Shown here: positions 10,401 through 19,670 of the stretch, one piece after another
Numbering within the stretch: position 1 is the stretch's first letter
Layout: each line of letters opens with the position of its first letter
DNA from: Diplonema japonicum
Lineage: Eukaryota; Euglenozoa; Diplonemea; Diplonemida; Diplonemidae
Direction of reading: 5' to 3'
NCBI GenBank assembly: GCA_964019335.1
Contig: OZ025729.1
Coordinates: 372,001 to 436,000, forward strand
Length of the DNA: 64,000 nucleotides
Translations under genes and position numbers: made by a program
Notes under the pieces: model-generated
Told to the model about the DNA's origin: nothing
The model's database searches: none
Seen by the model: only the letters and a program-made list of their open reading frames with translations

Positions 10401-11130
10401 ATCGTTGAGCCAAACCGACACACCTCTCAACGGCCTGACCCCCGAGCTGGAGGACCGTCTTATCGTTGCGGTCAACACGATTTTGATGAAACGCGTCCCT
10501 CTTTTCCAGTCTGTGAAGGACAACCACGAGTTCATCCTGTCGTTGGTGAGCAAGCTCACGAGATCGGTTTTGATCCCGGAAGCTTTTATCTGCCGAATGG
10601 GCGACGAAGGTGACGCAATGCACTTCATAGGACAAGGCAAGGTAGTCGTTCTTGATCAAGCGTTAAACCCAATCACCGAGCTTGAAGACGGAGCGTTCTT
10701 CGGGGAGGTCGCGCTTCTTTACGGAACGAAGCGGAACGCTACCATCAAGACGCTCACTCATACCCTGCTTTTCACGCTGACGAAACGCGAATTTATGTCA
10801 TTAGGCAGAACTTATCCAGAGTGTATGATTGACATCTTGACACTTGCCGAGGAGCGGAAACGAGCAGCGAACAACGAGCCAGCGCTTACAAAGAACCAGC
10901 AAGCCTTTGTGGTGAAAATGATGATGAAAATGTCGAACAAGCCCGTGATCAACCCCAAGTCCGCTCGCTGGAAGCGGGCCTGGGAAGCGCTCAGACGGTA
11001 CAAGAGGGAGCACGAGACGTTCGATAATCTGAAACCGATGCCGACAATCAGGTTTAGGCGCACTGACGTCACCTTCCTCAAGGTACAAGACAGCATAATG
11101 AAAGCAAACACGGACGAGGTATTTTTTTGA
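7486..11130 (+). CDS. Sensor-pseudocyclase-cyclic nucleotide-gated channel fusion protein
   Basis: A single uninterrupted 1214-codon frame. TM1 is at about 20-42, with an extracytoplasmic region to 160. TM2 is at about 162-186, followed by a HAMP-like linker. A cyclase-like domain spans about 288-465: GLSYGDVMCCTVGS at 383-396 matches the cyclase G-rich strand, but VMCVKIIY has Lys at the first metal position and MGRAVEEAEICARAS lacks the catalytic Asn. After a basic, Ser-rich linker, residues 690-930 form a six-TM channel: a short sensor helix with few charges (YRWNRVINIIHLPSH), a pore with TVSGYGH at 886-892, and S6. A C-linker follows, then a cyclic-nucleotide-binding domain (about 1005-1115) with FFGEVALL at 1071-1078 and the phosphate-binding Arg1083 (KRNATIKT). 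Known CNG/HCN/KCNH channels share the latter half. The fusion implies ligand sensing coupled to ion flux; I infer that the CNBD still binds cAMP or cGMP. Confidence 0.88.
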   Translation: MNDFAKDTAQVAGIKVSAMPALVVLVVGVQAVALGIMMGAVAGTGEDTTIDSFPEQWKQEITATKMASEALLQLANTDRTRFCTGPGKALIEASLHQMVLQAALSQGCIFKTDPATPQWKSGELSVTFDTVYYTKGLTSNSVFTHLGAEWKYKKEEGFKPTAVAILVVGTVLSGLVLDVMLVMFVKKGFLKPIKELTQYVESQQAAGAPFEDTVLNIVECRVLVDKVVEVCADLNAASNFVPEMPTFVENEDHDATYTSVRFSVAAPTTSRRTTLSVAREVSSAQATATVMCVKIIYTDLYPRFVTASEEFHRLSCIILTVVTDKVRDTAGCIVGASSDQLFAYWLAPSISPFRITLCISESIARRQNEQISDDLPTALTGFGLSYGDVMCCTVGSETYRAPAVMGRAVEEAEICARASVELNCSLSISEKFQKENHIDNASYLMLPIDYYVSDTICTKIYKVVDLDEAGHDAQALYEPYQAAFASYLNYDFGECEIFLNDFLESLPEDILGNRLRELVHRLSSMPESQNIRMGCKQSVLVPLCEAESYPNAAQESSLSTLGEEVSSVGEDCGSEMSSSLAATQRAMRHPSEFSQSSKPSDSVKRKSNKNPLSSLLSDKREEIAQLRRGIRSHMDMSSAAGARSVPGSRRVSTDVEKKPAPVVPRAVYVTDEQLGHETKLKAKVNRLKLWNALTLMLLIYNSFVVPLRWGFNYVNVHPAIIAMNFILDVAIYYTKIFLTSTTPYEEGTHWVEDPHLIFEHYRKNGFYMDVVACFPVELLALSWEESKRNAVFLPHYRWNRVINIIHLPSHFNDFFANYFPGLSPILIRIQQALICIFFIVHIISCTFNVILTHERGWEGSWFPYENYEENSGLLKYVLSVDWSVRTVSGYGHRLPATDIQVLYTTVVCVVGFALFATVLAYCTTLVSSLGAQENQFRQKVEEIRDYFRHAKNNSGMMDEIICYYKYIWKTNRSLSQTDTPLNGLTPELEDRLIVAVNTILMKRVPLFQSVKDNHEFILSLVSKLTRSVLIPEAFICRMGDEGDAMHFIGQGKVVVLDQALNPITELEDGAFFGEVALLYGTKRNATIKTLTHTLLFTLTKREFMSLGRTYPECMIDILTLAEERKRAANNEPALTKNQQAFVVKMMMKMSNKPVINPKSARWKRAWEALRRYKREHETFDNLKPMPTIRFRRTDVTFLKVQDSIMKANTDEVFF

Positions 11131-12111
11131 ATCTTTTTTTTTTTTTTTTTGAAGAAAATAGTCTAATCCAACACAGAACACCGAGGTACAGGTGATAAAG
11201 ATCAGCGTTGATGGTGAAGATGACACATGATGAGGGCAAGATTTCTTTTTTTGTTGGCTTGGAGGCACAAGGGTCCCAGAAAGGGTGCATCATGAGCAGT
11301 CTTGCGGATTGAAATCTTTTTTAGGCGATCCTGTCACATACTGCAGGTTCCCTTTCAAAGACATCTTTTTTCTTCTTCTTTTTTTATTTAATTCTGAGCA
11401 GCTCTCTTAAAGAATTTAGGCTAGAATAATAAAATCAGGCTTTCACTTTATTTCGCGCCCAGGTCCGTGAAATAAAGTATCTGATTTTTTTTTTCCTCAT
11501 GTTTTTAAGCCAAGCGTTGCTGCCAAATTCTTTGCGAGAGCAGCTCATCATTAAATAAGATGTAGTATTGAATAGAAATCAGGCTATCTGATTTTCATTT
11601 AATAAATAGCTATTTTTTTTTGGAACATGCCCTTTTCCAAGGGCATCTTAAACATGAAACACAGTTCCTCCTCAAAGAAAGAAAAAAAGCTGAAGAAAAA
11701 AAAAGAAGAAAAAAGATAGAGGGGAGCGTCTCGAACTATCGCCTTTAACCAGTTATCCGGTAAATTCTTTTTTTTTTTTTGCTTGAACAAGAAAAAAAAA
11801 AAGAAAAAAAAACAATTGATAGTGAATTGTTATGATGGTTAAAGAGCAGTGGTAGCATTATTGGCTGTGCACGGACCAATAAGCAACTGACTTTTTTTTG
11901 TCACGAGAGAACGTCAAAGTCACAAAGCGGAATGTGTAACTTTAAGTTGTCTCAGAATTTTGTTCTCATTGCTGACCCACTGCAGTAGGCACCCGCGAGT
12001 GCCCTCAGAATGGGACAACGAGGACTATTTTGGTTTTTACCCGTTTTTCCTGGGGGGGGAAGTATATAGTTTTTCTAAAGAATGCAAGAAAAAGAAGAAA
12101 AAAATGAAGTT

Positions 12112-12150
<39 letters not shown>

Positions 12151-12259
12151 CCTCATCGTATTTATTATTTTTCTTCTTGTTGTGCCCACCCACCTCACTT
12201 CGCACAGATAAATAGAGACGGGAAAAAAGAAAAAGAAAAAAAAAAAAATACACACAAAG
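11131..12259. other. Intergenic spacer with low-complexity tracts
   Basis: No supported gene. It holds a fold-back repeat (listed separately), short inverted repeats, and very long T and A tracts, including an almost uninterrupted T run of about 38 at 12113-12150. Short open frames here are poly-Phe or poly-Lys translations of those tracts. Confidence 0.5.
11385..11557. repeat. Nested fold-back repeat (MITE-like)
   Basis: The outer arms 11385-11417 (TATTTAATTCTGAGCAGCTC) and 11525-11557 (GAGCAGCTCATCATTAAATA) are complementary over about 33 bp with a few mismatches. Inside, 11431-11454 (AAAATCAGGCTTTCACTTTA) pairs with 11469-11488 (AATAAAGTATCTGATTTT). A further ATCAGG..CTGATTTTCATTTAATAA fragment follows at 11576-11606. 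No coding potential. Confidence 0.5.
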
Positions 12260-12661
12260 ATGCCTGTTGAAACTGCGCTTCTAGAGTTGATAGAAATAGA
12301 GAAATGGAAAACAGTGGTAGTCATTGAAGGAGGTAGCGAGAGGGTACTCAAAGGAAAGGAGCAAGGCAAGGAAATAATGGAAGTCCTCCTGAGGATCCTG
12401 AGCAAGAAGACCATGGAAGAAGTTGTGGCAGAAAAGCTAGTTTTTGACGATACCCCTATGGAAATACACAACAAGTACACCGTCCAAGGGTGTGAGATTT
12501 GTACTGGTAGACAGCCTGTAGAGGCGAAGGACCCTGGAGTCCCGACACCCAATGGTTGGACCGCAGCTCAAAGAGGCGAGGTAACTGTGCTGATAACATA
12601 CCCTATTGAAGTAACTGCAAGCAAGACTGTCCGACAGGTGATTTCTTGTCTGCTTGCGTGA
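12260..12661 (+). CDS. Hypothetical protein, 133 residues
   Basis: An intact ATG-to-TGA frame with mixed, non-repetitive composition that ends before low-complexity sequence, so it looks coding. It is acidic and lysine-rich in the first half. It has a CEIC pair at about 77-80 and a short hydrophobic strand-like end (EVTVLITYPIEVTASKTV). I see no signal peptide or membrane segment and recognise no family. The C-terminal strand pattern could fit a ubiquitin-like fold, but that is weak. It lies about 260 bp upstream of the USP7-like gene, on the same strand. Confidence 0.55.
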   Translation: MPVETALLELIEIEKWKTVVVIEGGSERVLKGKEQGKEIMEVLLRILSKKTMEEVVAEKLVFDDTPMEIHNKYTVQGCEICTGRQPVEAKDPGVPTPNGWTAAQRGEVTVLITYPIEVTASKTVRQVISCLLA

Positions 12662-12833
12662 TAGAACGAAAAGAAAATAGTGTTAGTGTTTTTCTTTTTT
12701 AGATAAGTAGAGACAAGGGACGTTCCAAAACAGGAACCTCCTTTATCTCATCTCTTTTTTTTCTTTTTTGTCTATCCTCCTTTTTCGTTTGTTTCTCTCT
12801 TTCTTTGTTGGCAACTGGATACAAGAAGTGCTC

Positions 12834-12854
12834 CCCCCCCCCCCCCCCCCCCCC
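12834..12854 (+). repeat. Poly-C tract (about 20 C)
   Basis: A run of about 20 cytosines 70 bp upstream of the USP7-like start codon. Comparable C or G runs occur at 16711-16732 (C), 31396-31409 (G), 46417-46434 (G) and 49416-49436 (G). Several lie in spacers near gene ends. Confidence 0.7.
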
Positions 12855-12921
12855 AGTTTAACACCGTATTGTCCACGCAAAACACCACAGGCAAGGGAGG
12901 GACCCACAAAAGACCAGATGA

Positions 12922-15900
12922 ATGGACCCCAGCACCGTGTCGAACTACGTGCAAGAAACGTTTCGGGAGGGGCAACGCTACCACCCTTACGACGCGGCTG
13001 TGTGTGTTGAGTTTGACCTACCCCTTAACGTCTTTAGAGATCATCAAGGGCCAAGACCATGTAAGGTACGAACACCCAGGTTTGGAAATTATAGAATGCT
13101 GGTCGTGGTGGCACAAAAGGACAACGCAAAGGAGACAGGTGGCTACTTAGAGAACGTGCTGGTAGGATGCGAGGGGATGGACGCGCTGAAGGAAGTCACA
13201 GATTTTAAATTCGACGTTTACAAAGGAAAGAAGGAACAAGGCGCGCTGCTCACCTCCTGGAAAACACGGTTCACATTCACATTCAAGTCTGACAAAGACA
13301 GGGGCACCCCTACCCTCCTCCCTCTTGAAAAGCTTCCTGCTGACATAAACGTAGTGACAATCAGCGTCACGGTGAGGAACACAACAGCGGCGTACCTACG
13401 AATGGCTAAGAACAACCAAACAGCGGGGCTTCAAAACCAAGGAGCGACTTGTTATGTGAGTTCCGTAATCCAAACGCTTTTCAACATCACCGTCTTTCGT
13501 CGGGCTGTTTACGAACTAGTCAGCAGCACCGTTCAAGGTTCTGAGAAAGACATCCCTGTGCAGCTCTCCTGCCTCTTCGCTTCGTTAGAAAACTCCAGCG
13601 GTCCTGTATCGACAGAAGCCCTTACCAACTCTTTCGGGTGGGACACGCATATGGTCACTTATGAGCAGCATGATGTTCAGGAATTTGCACGCGTACTCCT
13701 CGATAACCTTGAGACCAAGGCCAGGCTGCGGAATGGGGATCGCAGCGCCAATGTTTTCACCGACCTCTTCAAAGGTACCACGAAGAAACACCTGAAGACC
13801 GAGAGCGGGTTCGAAAAGGAAACAGAGCAGATATTCTACGACCTACAGTTGCGTGTGAAGGGGCTCAGCTCCTTAGAGGACTCCATCGAAGAAGAAATCA
13901 AAGAAGAGCACCTTGCAGGGGAAAACAAGTACCACATTATCGATGATGACCAAGGAGTAGACAGGATGGAAGATGCTGTGATACGAACGGAGTTCGGGAC
14001 GCTGCCTCCTGTTCTCGTGGTGCACCTGCGACGGTTTGAATACAGCGGGAGCGGCACAGGGGGGTATGTAAAGGTGAACAACAAGTTCACGTACCCTGAC
14101 GAGCTGAGCCTTCCTGGTGAAACGTATCTCCTTCATTCTGTCCTCGTACACTCAGGGACACCCCATTCAGGGCATTATTACGCCTTTGTCTGCACAGGCC
14201 CCGAGCGTAACTGGCATCTCTACAACGATCACAGAGTGGTCCCAGTGCACCCGACTGAGGTCTTTGCCGATAACTTCGGCGGCCCGCCGCCTGACGACAG
14301 GTTCTGGCTGGACCCGAACACCTCGGCATACATGCTTCTGTATATCAAGAAATCGGAATACGAGACCTTATGCGGTGGGCGGTGCAGTGCACCAGAGCAC
14401 ATTTCACGCAGCATCCCCATCAGGGGAAGGGTTGCCTTTTCGGTGTTCACAGAAGACGACATCAGACAGCATGTCAGCAATAGTGGACAGCTCGACTTGC
14501 TACCCGACCCCTGCAAGGGGCAGGTGGTGGTGGTTCCGTCGGGAGCGAAGTGGGGGTATCTTATGGAAAAGATATCCGAGGTTACGCAAATAAGCACGGG
14601 CATGAAGCTCTGGACGACCACCCACTGGAAACGGTCGCCACGACGGGGTTTTGGAAGGCCGGACCTCTGCATCTCGGACTTCGGGATTGTCATCGGGTCG
14701 GCGCTTATCCGTCCCGCAGGGGAAGACGTGCTCCCCGACTTCCCATCAACATGCATCTCGGAGCCTTTGCCTCTCTACATCACAAACGGCCCATGCAGAG
14801 AGTCCCCCACCGACAGGCTTGTCTTTATCAAGCGGTATCTTCGGCACGAAGGATCTGGAAGGCTCGGTTACATCGGATCGATGATGTGCGACAACAAGAG
14901 CACGGTGAGGAAGCTGGTGAAAGACATCGCAAAGACGTTCGAGACAGGGGACAAAACTTGCCTGCCCAGGGTGTGGGTCGAACGGCCACCTATCGACAAG
15001 GCAAACTGCCCAGACGTTCACGAGATCTTGGACCTACGGGCTCAGTGCGATTCTGTAGACGGAGCAGTCATAATAATGGAACCGAGTCTGGTCGCAGCGG
15101 AGACAGTAGCAAAGGGTGTGGGTGGCATGCCTCCGGAGGCAGTGCTCGCAGAGGCGGAAGAGGTGCTAGACACGATCGGGCTTGGAAGGGGCAACATCGC
15201 TGACCATGTACCGTCGCTGATGTTAGAAGACCCCACCATACAAGAGGCCGCTCAGATTCTGCTTCATCCTGCTGTGCAGCTGAATGAAAAACGACTGTTC
15301 AAACATCTATCTACGTATTTCAGAGATTTTGTAACCTCCGTCACCGTGACCTTCAAATCACTGGACAAGGATGGTATTGAAGACAAAGGTGTTTCGGTTC
15401 GATGCCACACGTGGTGGGGCTACCCCGAGCTCGCCGAGTACATCGCTCCATTACTACGCTGGCGGGCGGGACAGCTGCGCTTCTGGGTTGTGTCGAAAAA
15501 CGTTGCGATCCGACGGAAAAAACAACACTTGCTCTACTGGGACCCTTCAAAAAAGCAACCACTGGGACGAGCCCTGCAGCTTAACCCAGGCGGCTGGTAC
15601 GCATCGTTAGCGAACGGGGACGAAGAAACTGAACAAGTCATGTTCTACAGACGGACAAGCCAATCAATACCCGGAGAAAGCCACAAAGAGATCCCTGTCG
15701 TGGTATATAAGAACAACGGCGATCTACGGTATGTATCGGTGCAGTTTAAGAAACGAGTTGGGACACCGAAGCTCATCGCGAGAGAAGTGGAAACGCAGAT
15801 TGGATGTGATGGGAAAGTGTTGTTTGTGATGGCAATTCAACAGCGAAGTGTACTGAGGTGCTACAAGGGGGACTCCTCGGTCATCGTGAGTGACTATGTG

Positions 15901-16257
15901 TTATCTTGTTCGACGTTCCGTGTCTTCTGGGCACCTTCGGGGAGCGAGGTCGTCGGGCACATAATTGTGCTGAGAACCCGTGGCCCACTGACTTCCAATC
16001 TTGTTTACAGTCAAGACCCGCAGGTTTATGAGCTCACTCCTGACTCAACACCGGCATCTCTCCTTTCACACACACATGGGTTCACAGCCGCTTATTTTGT
16101 ACTGGACACAGTCCTTGCAGAGATCAGCCCGCAGGAGTGTATTGTTGAGGCTTTGCTGCGGCACCATAACACTACGGTGAAGGGTATCGCCCTCCCAAGG
16201 CTGTGCATTGTCGACGGGCGTAACAGCCGACAGCAAGCAGTTGAGATATACAATTAG
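12922..16257 (+). CDS. USP7-like ubiquitin carboxyl-terminal hydrolase
   Basis: A 1111-residue protein with the architecture of USP7/HAUSP. A MATH/TRAF-like domain occupies about 22-155. The USP catalytic domain (about 165-470) starts GLQNQGATCYVSSVIQTLF, with nucleophile Cys177. Its His box GTPHSGHYYAFV has His418, and WHLYNDHRV supplies Asp436. The long C-terminal half (about 500-1111) corresponds in position and length to the tandem ubiquitin-like domains of USP7. All three catalytic residues are present, so it should be an active cysteine protease that removes ubiquitin from proteins in nucleus or cytosol. The ATG at 12922 directly precedes the MATH-like region. The TAG stop is followed by a T-tract. 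No intron is visible. Confidence 0.92.
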   Translation: MDPSTVSNYVQETFREGQRYHPYDAAVCVEFDLPLNVFRDHQGPRPCKVRTPRFGNYRMLVVVAQKDNAKETGGYLENVLVGCEGMDALKEVTDFKFDVYKGKKEQGALLTSWKTRFTFTFKSDKDRGTPTLLPLEKLPADINVVTISVTVRNTTAAYLRMAKNNQTAGLQNQGATCYVSSVIQTLFNITVFRRAVYELVSSTVQGSEKDIPVQLSCLFASLENSSGPVSTEALTNSFGWDTHMVTYEQHDVQEFARVLLDNLETKARLRNGDRSANVFTDLFKGTTKKHLKTESGFEKETEQIFYDLQLRVKGLSSLEDSIEEEIKEEHLAGENKYHIIDDDQGVDRMEDAVIRTEFGTLPPVLVVHLRRFEYSGSGTGGYVKVNNKFTYPDELSLPGETYLLHSVLVHSGTPHSGHYYAFVCTGPERNWHLYNDHRVVPVHPTEVFADNFGGPPPDDRFWLDPNTSAYMLLYIKKSEYETLCGGRCSAPEHISRSIPIRGRVAFSVFTEDDIRQHVSNSGQLDLLPDPCKGQVVVVPSGAKWGYLMEKISEVTQISTGMKLWTTTHWKRSPRRGFGRPDLCISDFGIVIGSALIRPAGEDVLPDFPSTCISEPLPLYITNGPCRESPTDRLVFIKRYLRHEGSGRLGYIGSMMCDNKSTVRKLVKDIAKTFETGDKTCLPRVWVERPPIDKANCPDVHEILDLRAQCDSVDGAVIIMEPSLVAAETVAKGVGGMPPEAVLAEAEEVLDTIGLGRGNIADHVPSLMLEDPTIQEAAQILLHPAVQLNEKRLFKHLSTYFRDFVTSVTVTFKSLDKDGIEDKGVSVRCHTWWGYPELAEYIAPLLRWRAGQLRFWVVSKNVAIRRKKQHLLYWDPSKKQPLGRALQLNPGGWYASLANGDEETEQVMFYRRTSQSIPGESHKEIPVVVYKNNGDLRYVSVQFKKRVGTPKLIAREVETQIGCDGKVLFVMAIQQRSVLRCYKGDSSVIVSDYVLSCSTFRVFWAPSGSEVVGHIIVLRTRGPLTSNLVYSQDPQVYELTPDSTPASLLSHTHGFTAAYFVLDTVLAEISPQECIVEALLRHHNTTVKGIALPRLCIVDGRNSRQQAVEIYN

Positions 16258-17214
16258 CTTTTTTTTTTTTTCCGACAAGGCTGCCCCGCAGTATGTCCAG
16301 AGCCCCCAGAACGGGGACAACGGGGAATAAGCGCAGCTCGGCCAGTGAGCGCAAAAACGCATACCTTAAAAGAATAGTTTTTTTTTTTTGTGTGTGCAGC
16401 GAAGAGTTCAGTGTCTTTTTTTTTTTTTTGTTTTGTTTTTGTTATTTTTATTTTTTTTTTACCCCCTCTCCCCTGTTCCTCCCCCTGATCAAAGTTTGGG
16501 AAAGGGGAAAGAAAAAAAAGAAAGAAGTGCAAACCACGCATTACATCGCATATATTTTGCAGTCTTTTTGAAACCAGCGTAGCCCTTATAGCAAAAAAAA
16601 AAAAAAAAAAAAAAAAAGAACACCGGGAAAGGAGAGTCCATGTGTGCCCCCCTGTATTCACGTATTGCCTTTGTGATGCGTTTTCTATCTTTTATCTCAT
16701 GTGTTCGAGGGACCCCCCCCCCCCCCCCCCCCTTAGAACCTTGGGCCTAACAGCGAACACTTAGAGATATGAGGCCTTATTTAGTTTTTATTTTTGTTTT
16801 TCTTTTTATATTTTTAATTGTACAGTGCGCCCTTTCAATCATATCAACCTACAGATCTGTTTGCAACAATTGTTATGAAAGCGGGGTAAAAGATTGCTCG
16901 TGGGGCTGAACTGACTGGCCGGGTCTAGGTGCGTAACCGCTATCTCCTTTAAGCGATTCATTTTAGGAAGTAATGGGTTTGCGGGTTTGTCAGGATCGGC
17001 CGCCTCTCAAAAACAGGGGGTAACATGGATTGCTTTATGGCTTCCGGCAAAAAGAAGGGGAAAAAAAAAGATGAACTCAGGTCATTAGAGACACGATGAA
17101 GCAAATTATCTGTTCCCACATTTTCTTTTTTAATAGTGTGTCTGGCTTTGACTGCAAGGTTTCTCCAGGTTCCTCCTTCGGGGGTTTTAAAAGAAAAAGG
17201 AAAAAAATAAATAA
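16258..17214. other. Intergenic spacer
   Basis: Contains an A tract (16592-16617), a C tract (16711-16732) and other homopolymers. No gene, RNA or repeat family recognised. Confidence 0.5.
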
Positions 17215-18948
17215 ATGTGCGGAGCACAGAAGGCGAAAGAAAGCACCCCGATGTTTACGAAGCTTGCGAAGGAATTCCGGGCGTACCACAAGAACACGTT
17301 GAATGTGACGGGGCACTTGGCCACAACGCCTGTCGGGCTGGCATGCAGCCTGGCCTTGTTGGAAGCTGGAGGAGGCGTGTGGGCTGGTTACATCATCGCT
17401 GTTTATTCAGCATTGCTGGCAGTGACAACGCCTGCGAAGATTGCGGTGGGCTCAATGCCTGTTCTTCTTGCAGTTTACTTCATTTGCAACGCTATCACAT
17501 CAGCGGAGGTGTCCACTATGCACACAGCCCTTCTTCTTGCCGTTTCGTATATCCTTCAAGACGTTGTGCACTTCATAACTGGCGAGCCGACCTTTCAGTC
17601 GTCGTATAAAGAGGTTCCGAAGTTTCTTCTCCACACCGTGTATTTGGTCCCGCTTTGCGTGGATGCTTTTTACGGGTTGAGGCGTGGGCCGTACTACTGG
17701 TTGGTGACGAGGGATACCACGATTTTCTCGAAGGTGACCTGCATGAAGAGCTTGGAAAACTTGAGGCAGTGGGTTTTAAACCACCCTGCGCTGAGCAACG
17801 ACCACACCACGCACTGGTGGTACCACGACTTGAAGGGCGTTGAAAAAGCTTCCTTCGACGACGTCTGCAACGCAAAGGAAATACAAGATTCATTCCACAC
17901 AGTGTGGGACGCCAAGGCGTACATCGTGAAACCAGTCCACGGGATGAACGAGGTGTATGTAGCAAGCCCGACCACTATGAAGACCAGCGACAAGGTCTTC
18001 ATGATGGACCACATCGACGGGCCGTGGTTGGTATGGCCGTTCTGTGCGGTGTACAGAGTGCTCGCCGCCGTAAATGTGAACGAAGTTGTGCACACGGAAC
18101 TGAAAGAACTGCGCCGGAACAAGGTTTTGACCACAGGAGATGTGATGGGCTTCGATTTCAACAGAGAGATCCACAAGGTGTACTTCAACACAAGCATGAC
18201 CAACCCTGAACCGCGCATCACCTTGAAGCTTCACTACATCGTGTACCCGAAGTGCTTGAAACCGTTCGGAGAGATGCTGGCCTACGTCACCACTCAATAC
18301 GACATCATCGCGAGGAACCTGTTCCTGTACACCATCAAGCCGACAACATTCCTTCAAAAACTGTCTTCGCAGATTGGGGTGCTGTGCACTACGTACGTAG
18401 TGGAGAGATTCGAGGCTGCTGTTGGGGTTCACAATGTGCTCAAGGTTCTTGCTTTGCATGCGATTCTTCCGGGGTCGGTGTTTTTGTACTGTACTTCTTT
18501 TGTTCATTACAACATGTACATCGCTACGTATTACTACCGAGCAAGGGTTAATTACGGGAGGATGCTGCGGGATTTAAAGTTTTGGAAATTTGTGTCGATT
18601 GGCCAGCTTGTGTGGGCGTACTTGCAGTATGATGTTAGCTACTTGTCTGTTGGTGTGATGCTTGCTGGATATGCGCTATCCGCGTCGGCTGCCTTGGCCA
18701 TCGGACAGGACCGTACATACTTCGGTTCTGAGCTGAACGTGGTCGAGCCGAAGTGGATTTCTTCTTTCCCGTATAGTTGCGTTCCGCACCCCATGATCCT
18801 CGGGTCTATCGTCGGGCTGGTTGGTTTTTACCTGAACGAGGGCTTTGCGGAGAACTACCCCTTTTTGGTGCCTATTCACTGTCTTCTTTATGTTATCCAT
18901 GCTGTGCAGGAGCACCTTGACATTCATGATGAGCATTGGAAAAACTGA
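17215..18948 (+). CDS. Multi-pass membrane protein with phospholipid-methyltransferase-like C-terminus
   Basis: A 577-residue protein. The N-terminal third has several hydrophobic helices (about 40-175). The middle is a soluble domain rich in His, Trp and Tyr (HTTHWWYHDLKG, MMDHIDGPWLVWPF, VMGFDFNREIHKVYFNTS) that I cannot assign. The C-terminal quarter is again hydrophobic and ends in GQDRTYFGSEL followed by FPYSCVPHPMILGSIVG at about 519-535. This resembles the PHPM/RHPM SAM-binding signature of the phosphatidylethanolamine and isoprenylcysteine methyltransferase families. A role in lipid methylation at the ER is therefore plausible but inferred. The alternative start ATG at 17251 (MFTKLAKEFRAY) is reasonable, because the first twelve residues sit just after an A-rich leader. 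Confidence 0.6.
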   Translation: MCGAQKAKESTPMFTKLAKEFRAYHKNTLNVTGHLATTPVGLACSLALLEAGGGVWAGYIIAVYSALLAVTTPAKIAVGSMPVLLAVYFICNAITSAEVSTMHTALLLAVSYILQDVVHFITGEPTFQSSYKEVPKFLLHTVYLVPLCVDAFYGLRRGPYYWLVTRDTTIFSKVTCMKSLENLRQWVLNHPALSNDHTTHWWYHDLKGVEKASFDDVCNAKEIQDSFHTVWDAKAYIVKPVHGMNEVYVASPTTMKTSDKVFMMDHIDGPWLVWPFCAVYRVLAAVNVNEVVHTELKELRRNKVLTTGDVMGFDFNREIHKVYFNTSMTNPEPRITLKLHYIVYPKCLKPFGEMLAYVTTQYDIIARNLFLYTIKPTTFLQKLSSQIGVLCTTYVVERFEAAVGVHNVLKVLALHAILPGSVFLYCTSFVHYNMYIATYYYRARVNYGRMLRDLKFWKFVSIGQLVWAYLQYDVSYLSVGVMLAGYALSASAALAIGQDRTYFGSELNVVEPKWISSFPYSCVPHPMILGSIVGLVGFYLNEGFAENYPFLVPIHCLLYVIHAVQEHLDIHDEHWKN

Positions 18949-19414
18949 GAAGGAAAAAAAAAAAAATTATGAGAAAGAAGAAAAAAAAAAAAGAGAAAAA
19001 AAAGGATTTCTTTGAAGGATTTTTTTTTTTGTTTCAACCGTCGTTTCAAAGAAAAGAAAAAGGGGGGTGAAAACACCCCTTCCCCTTTTCATTTCCCGTT
19101 CCCCCCCCCCCCGCCCTCTCATTTTCCCTCAGATTCTCTTGGTGAGTGGGTTGCCCGACACTCCTCACTGTTCACTCTCCCATATTAGGAATTTGCTCGT
19201 TTGTTTTTTTTTTTCCCCCTTCTCTTCGTGTTCTTTTTTTTTTTTAAAAAAAGAACAAAAAAGAAGAAAAAAAGAAAGAGGGAAAAGAAAACACACGATC
19301 TATTTTACTTTTTTTCTTTTTACCAAAAAAAAAAAAGAACCGACCCGATGTCTCCTCAGAATGCTCTCCCTTACTTTTTCTTTGTGTTTTTTTTTTTTTT
19401 TTTTTTTTTTTTAT

Positions 19415-19553
19415 TTGTTACAAATATTTATCTTTCAAAAAATGATTTTATAACTATGTGCAACTTGTGCCGAGCAAAAAACTTTCGCAGCTTTTTAAAA
19501 ACCTTTTTTGCTCGTGCGAACAACAAAGACATATAGTCATAAAGAATTATTTT
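19415..19553 (+). repeat. Dispersed repeat R2, copy 1
   Basis: Starts TTGTTACAAATATTTATC, contains GCAACTTGTGCCGAG and ends AGTCATAAAGAATTAT. A second copy lies at 53675-53814 with small indels. It has no coding potential. It sits in the spacer (18949-19670) between the membrane protein and the Rab-like gene; the rest of that spacer is homopolymer sequence. Confidence 0.65.
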
Positions 19554-19670
19554 TTTTTTTTTACCCGAGGGAGGGGTTATTCACGAGGGCCGCCCATTTT
19601 TTTTTTCTTTTATATTTTTTTTTTCTTCCACAAAAAGAAAATAATAAATAATCGACAGAGGGACGGGCAC

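Noticed and set aside
12005-12253. Low-complexity open frames in T/A tracts
   Set aside because: Composed almost entirely of Phe or Lys codons; no sequence complexity or conservation.
16840-17000. Possible tRNA gene
   Set aside because: No cloverleaf or T-arm consensus could be assembled; no tRNA found anywhere in the window by eye.
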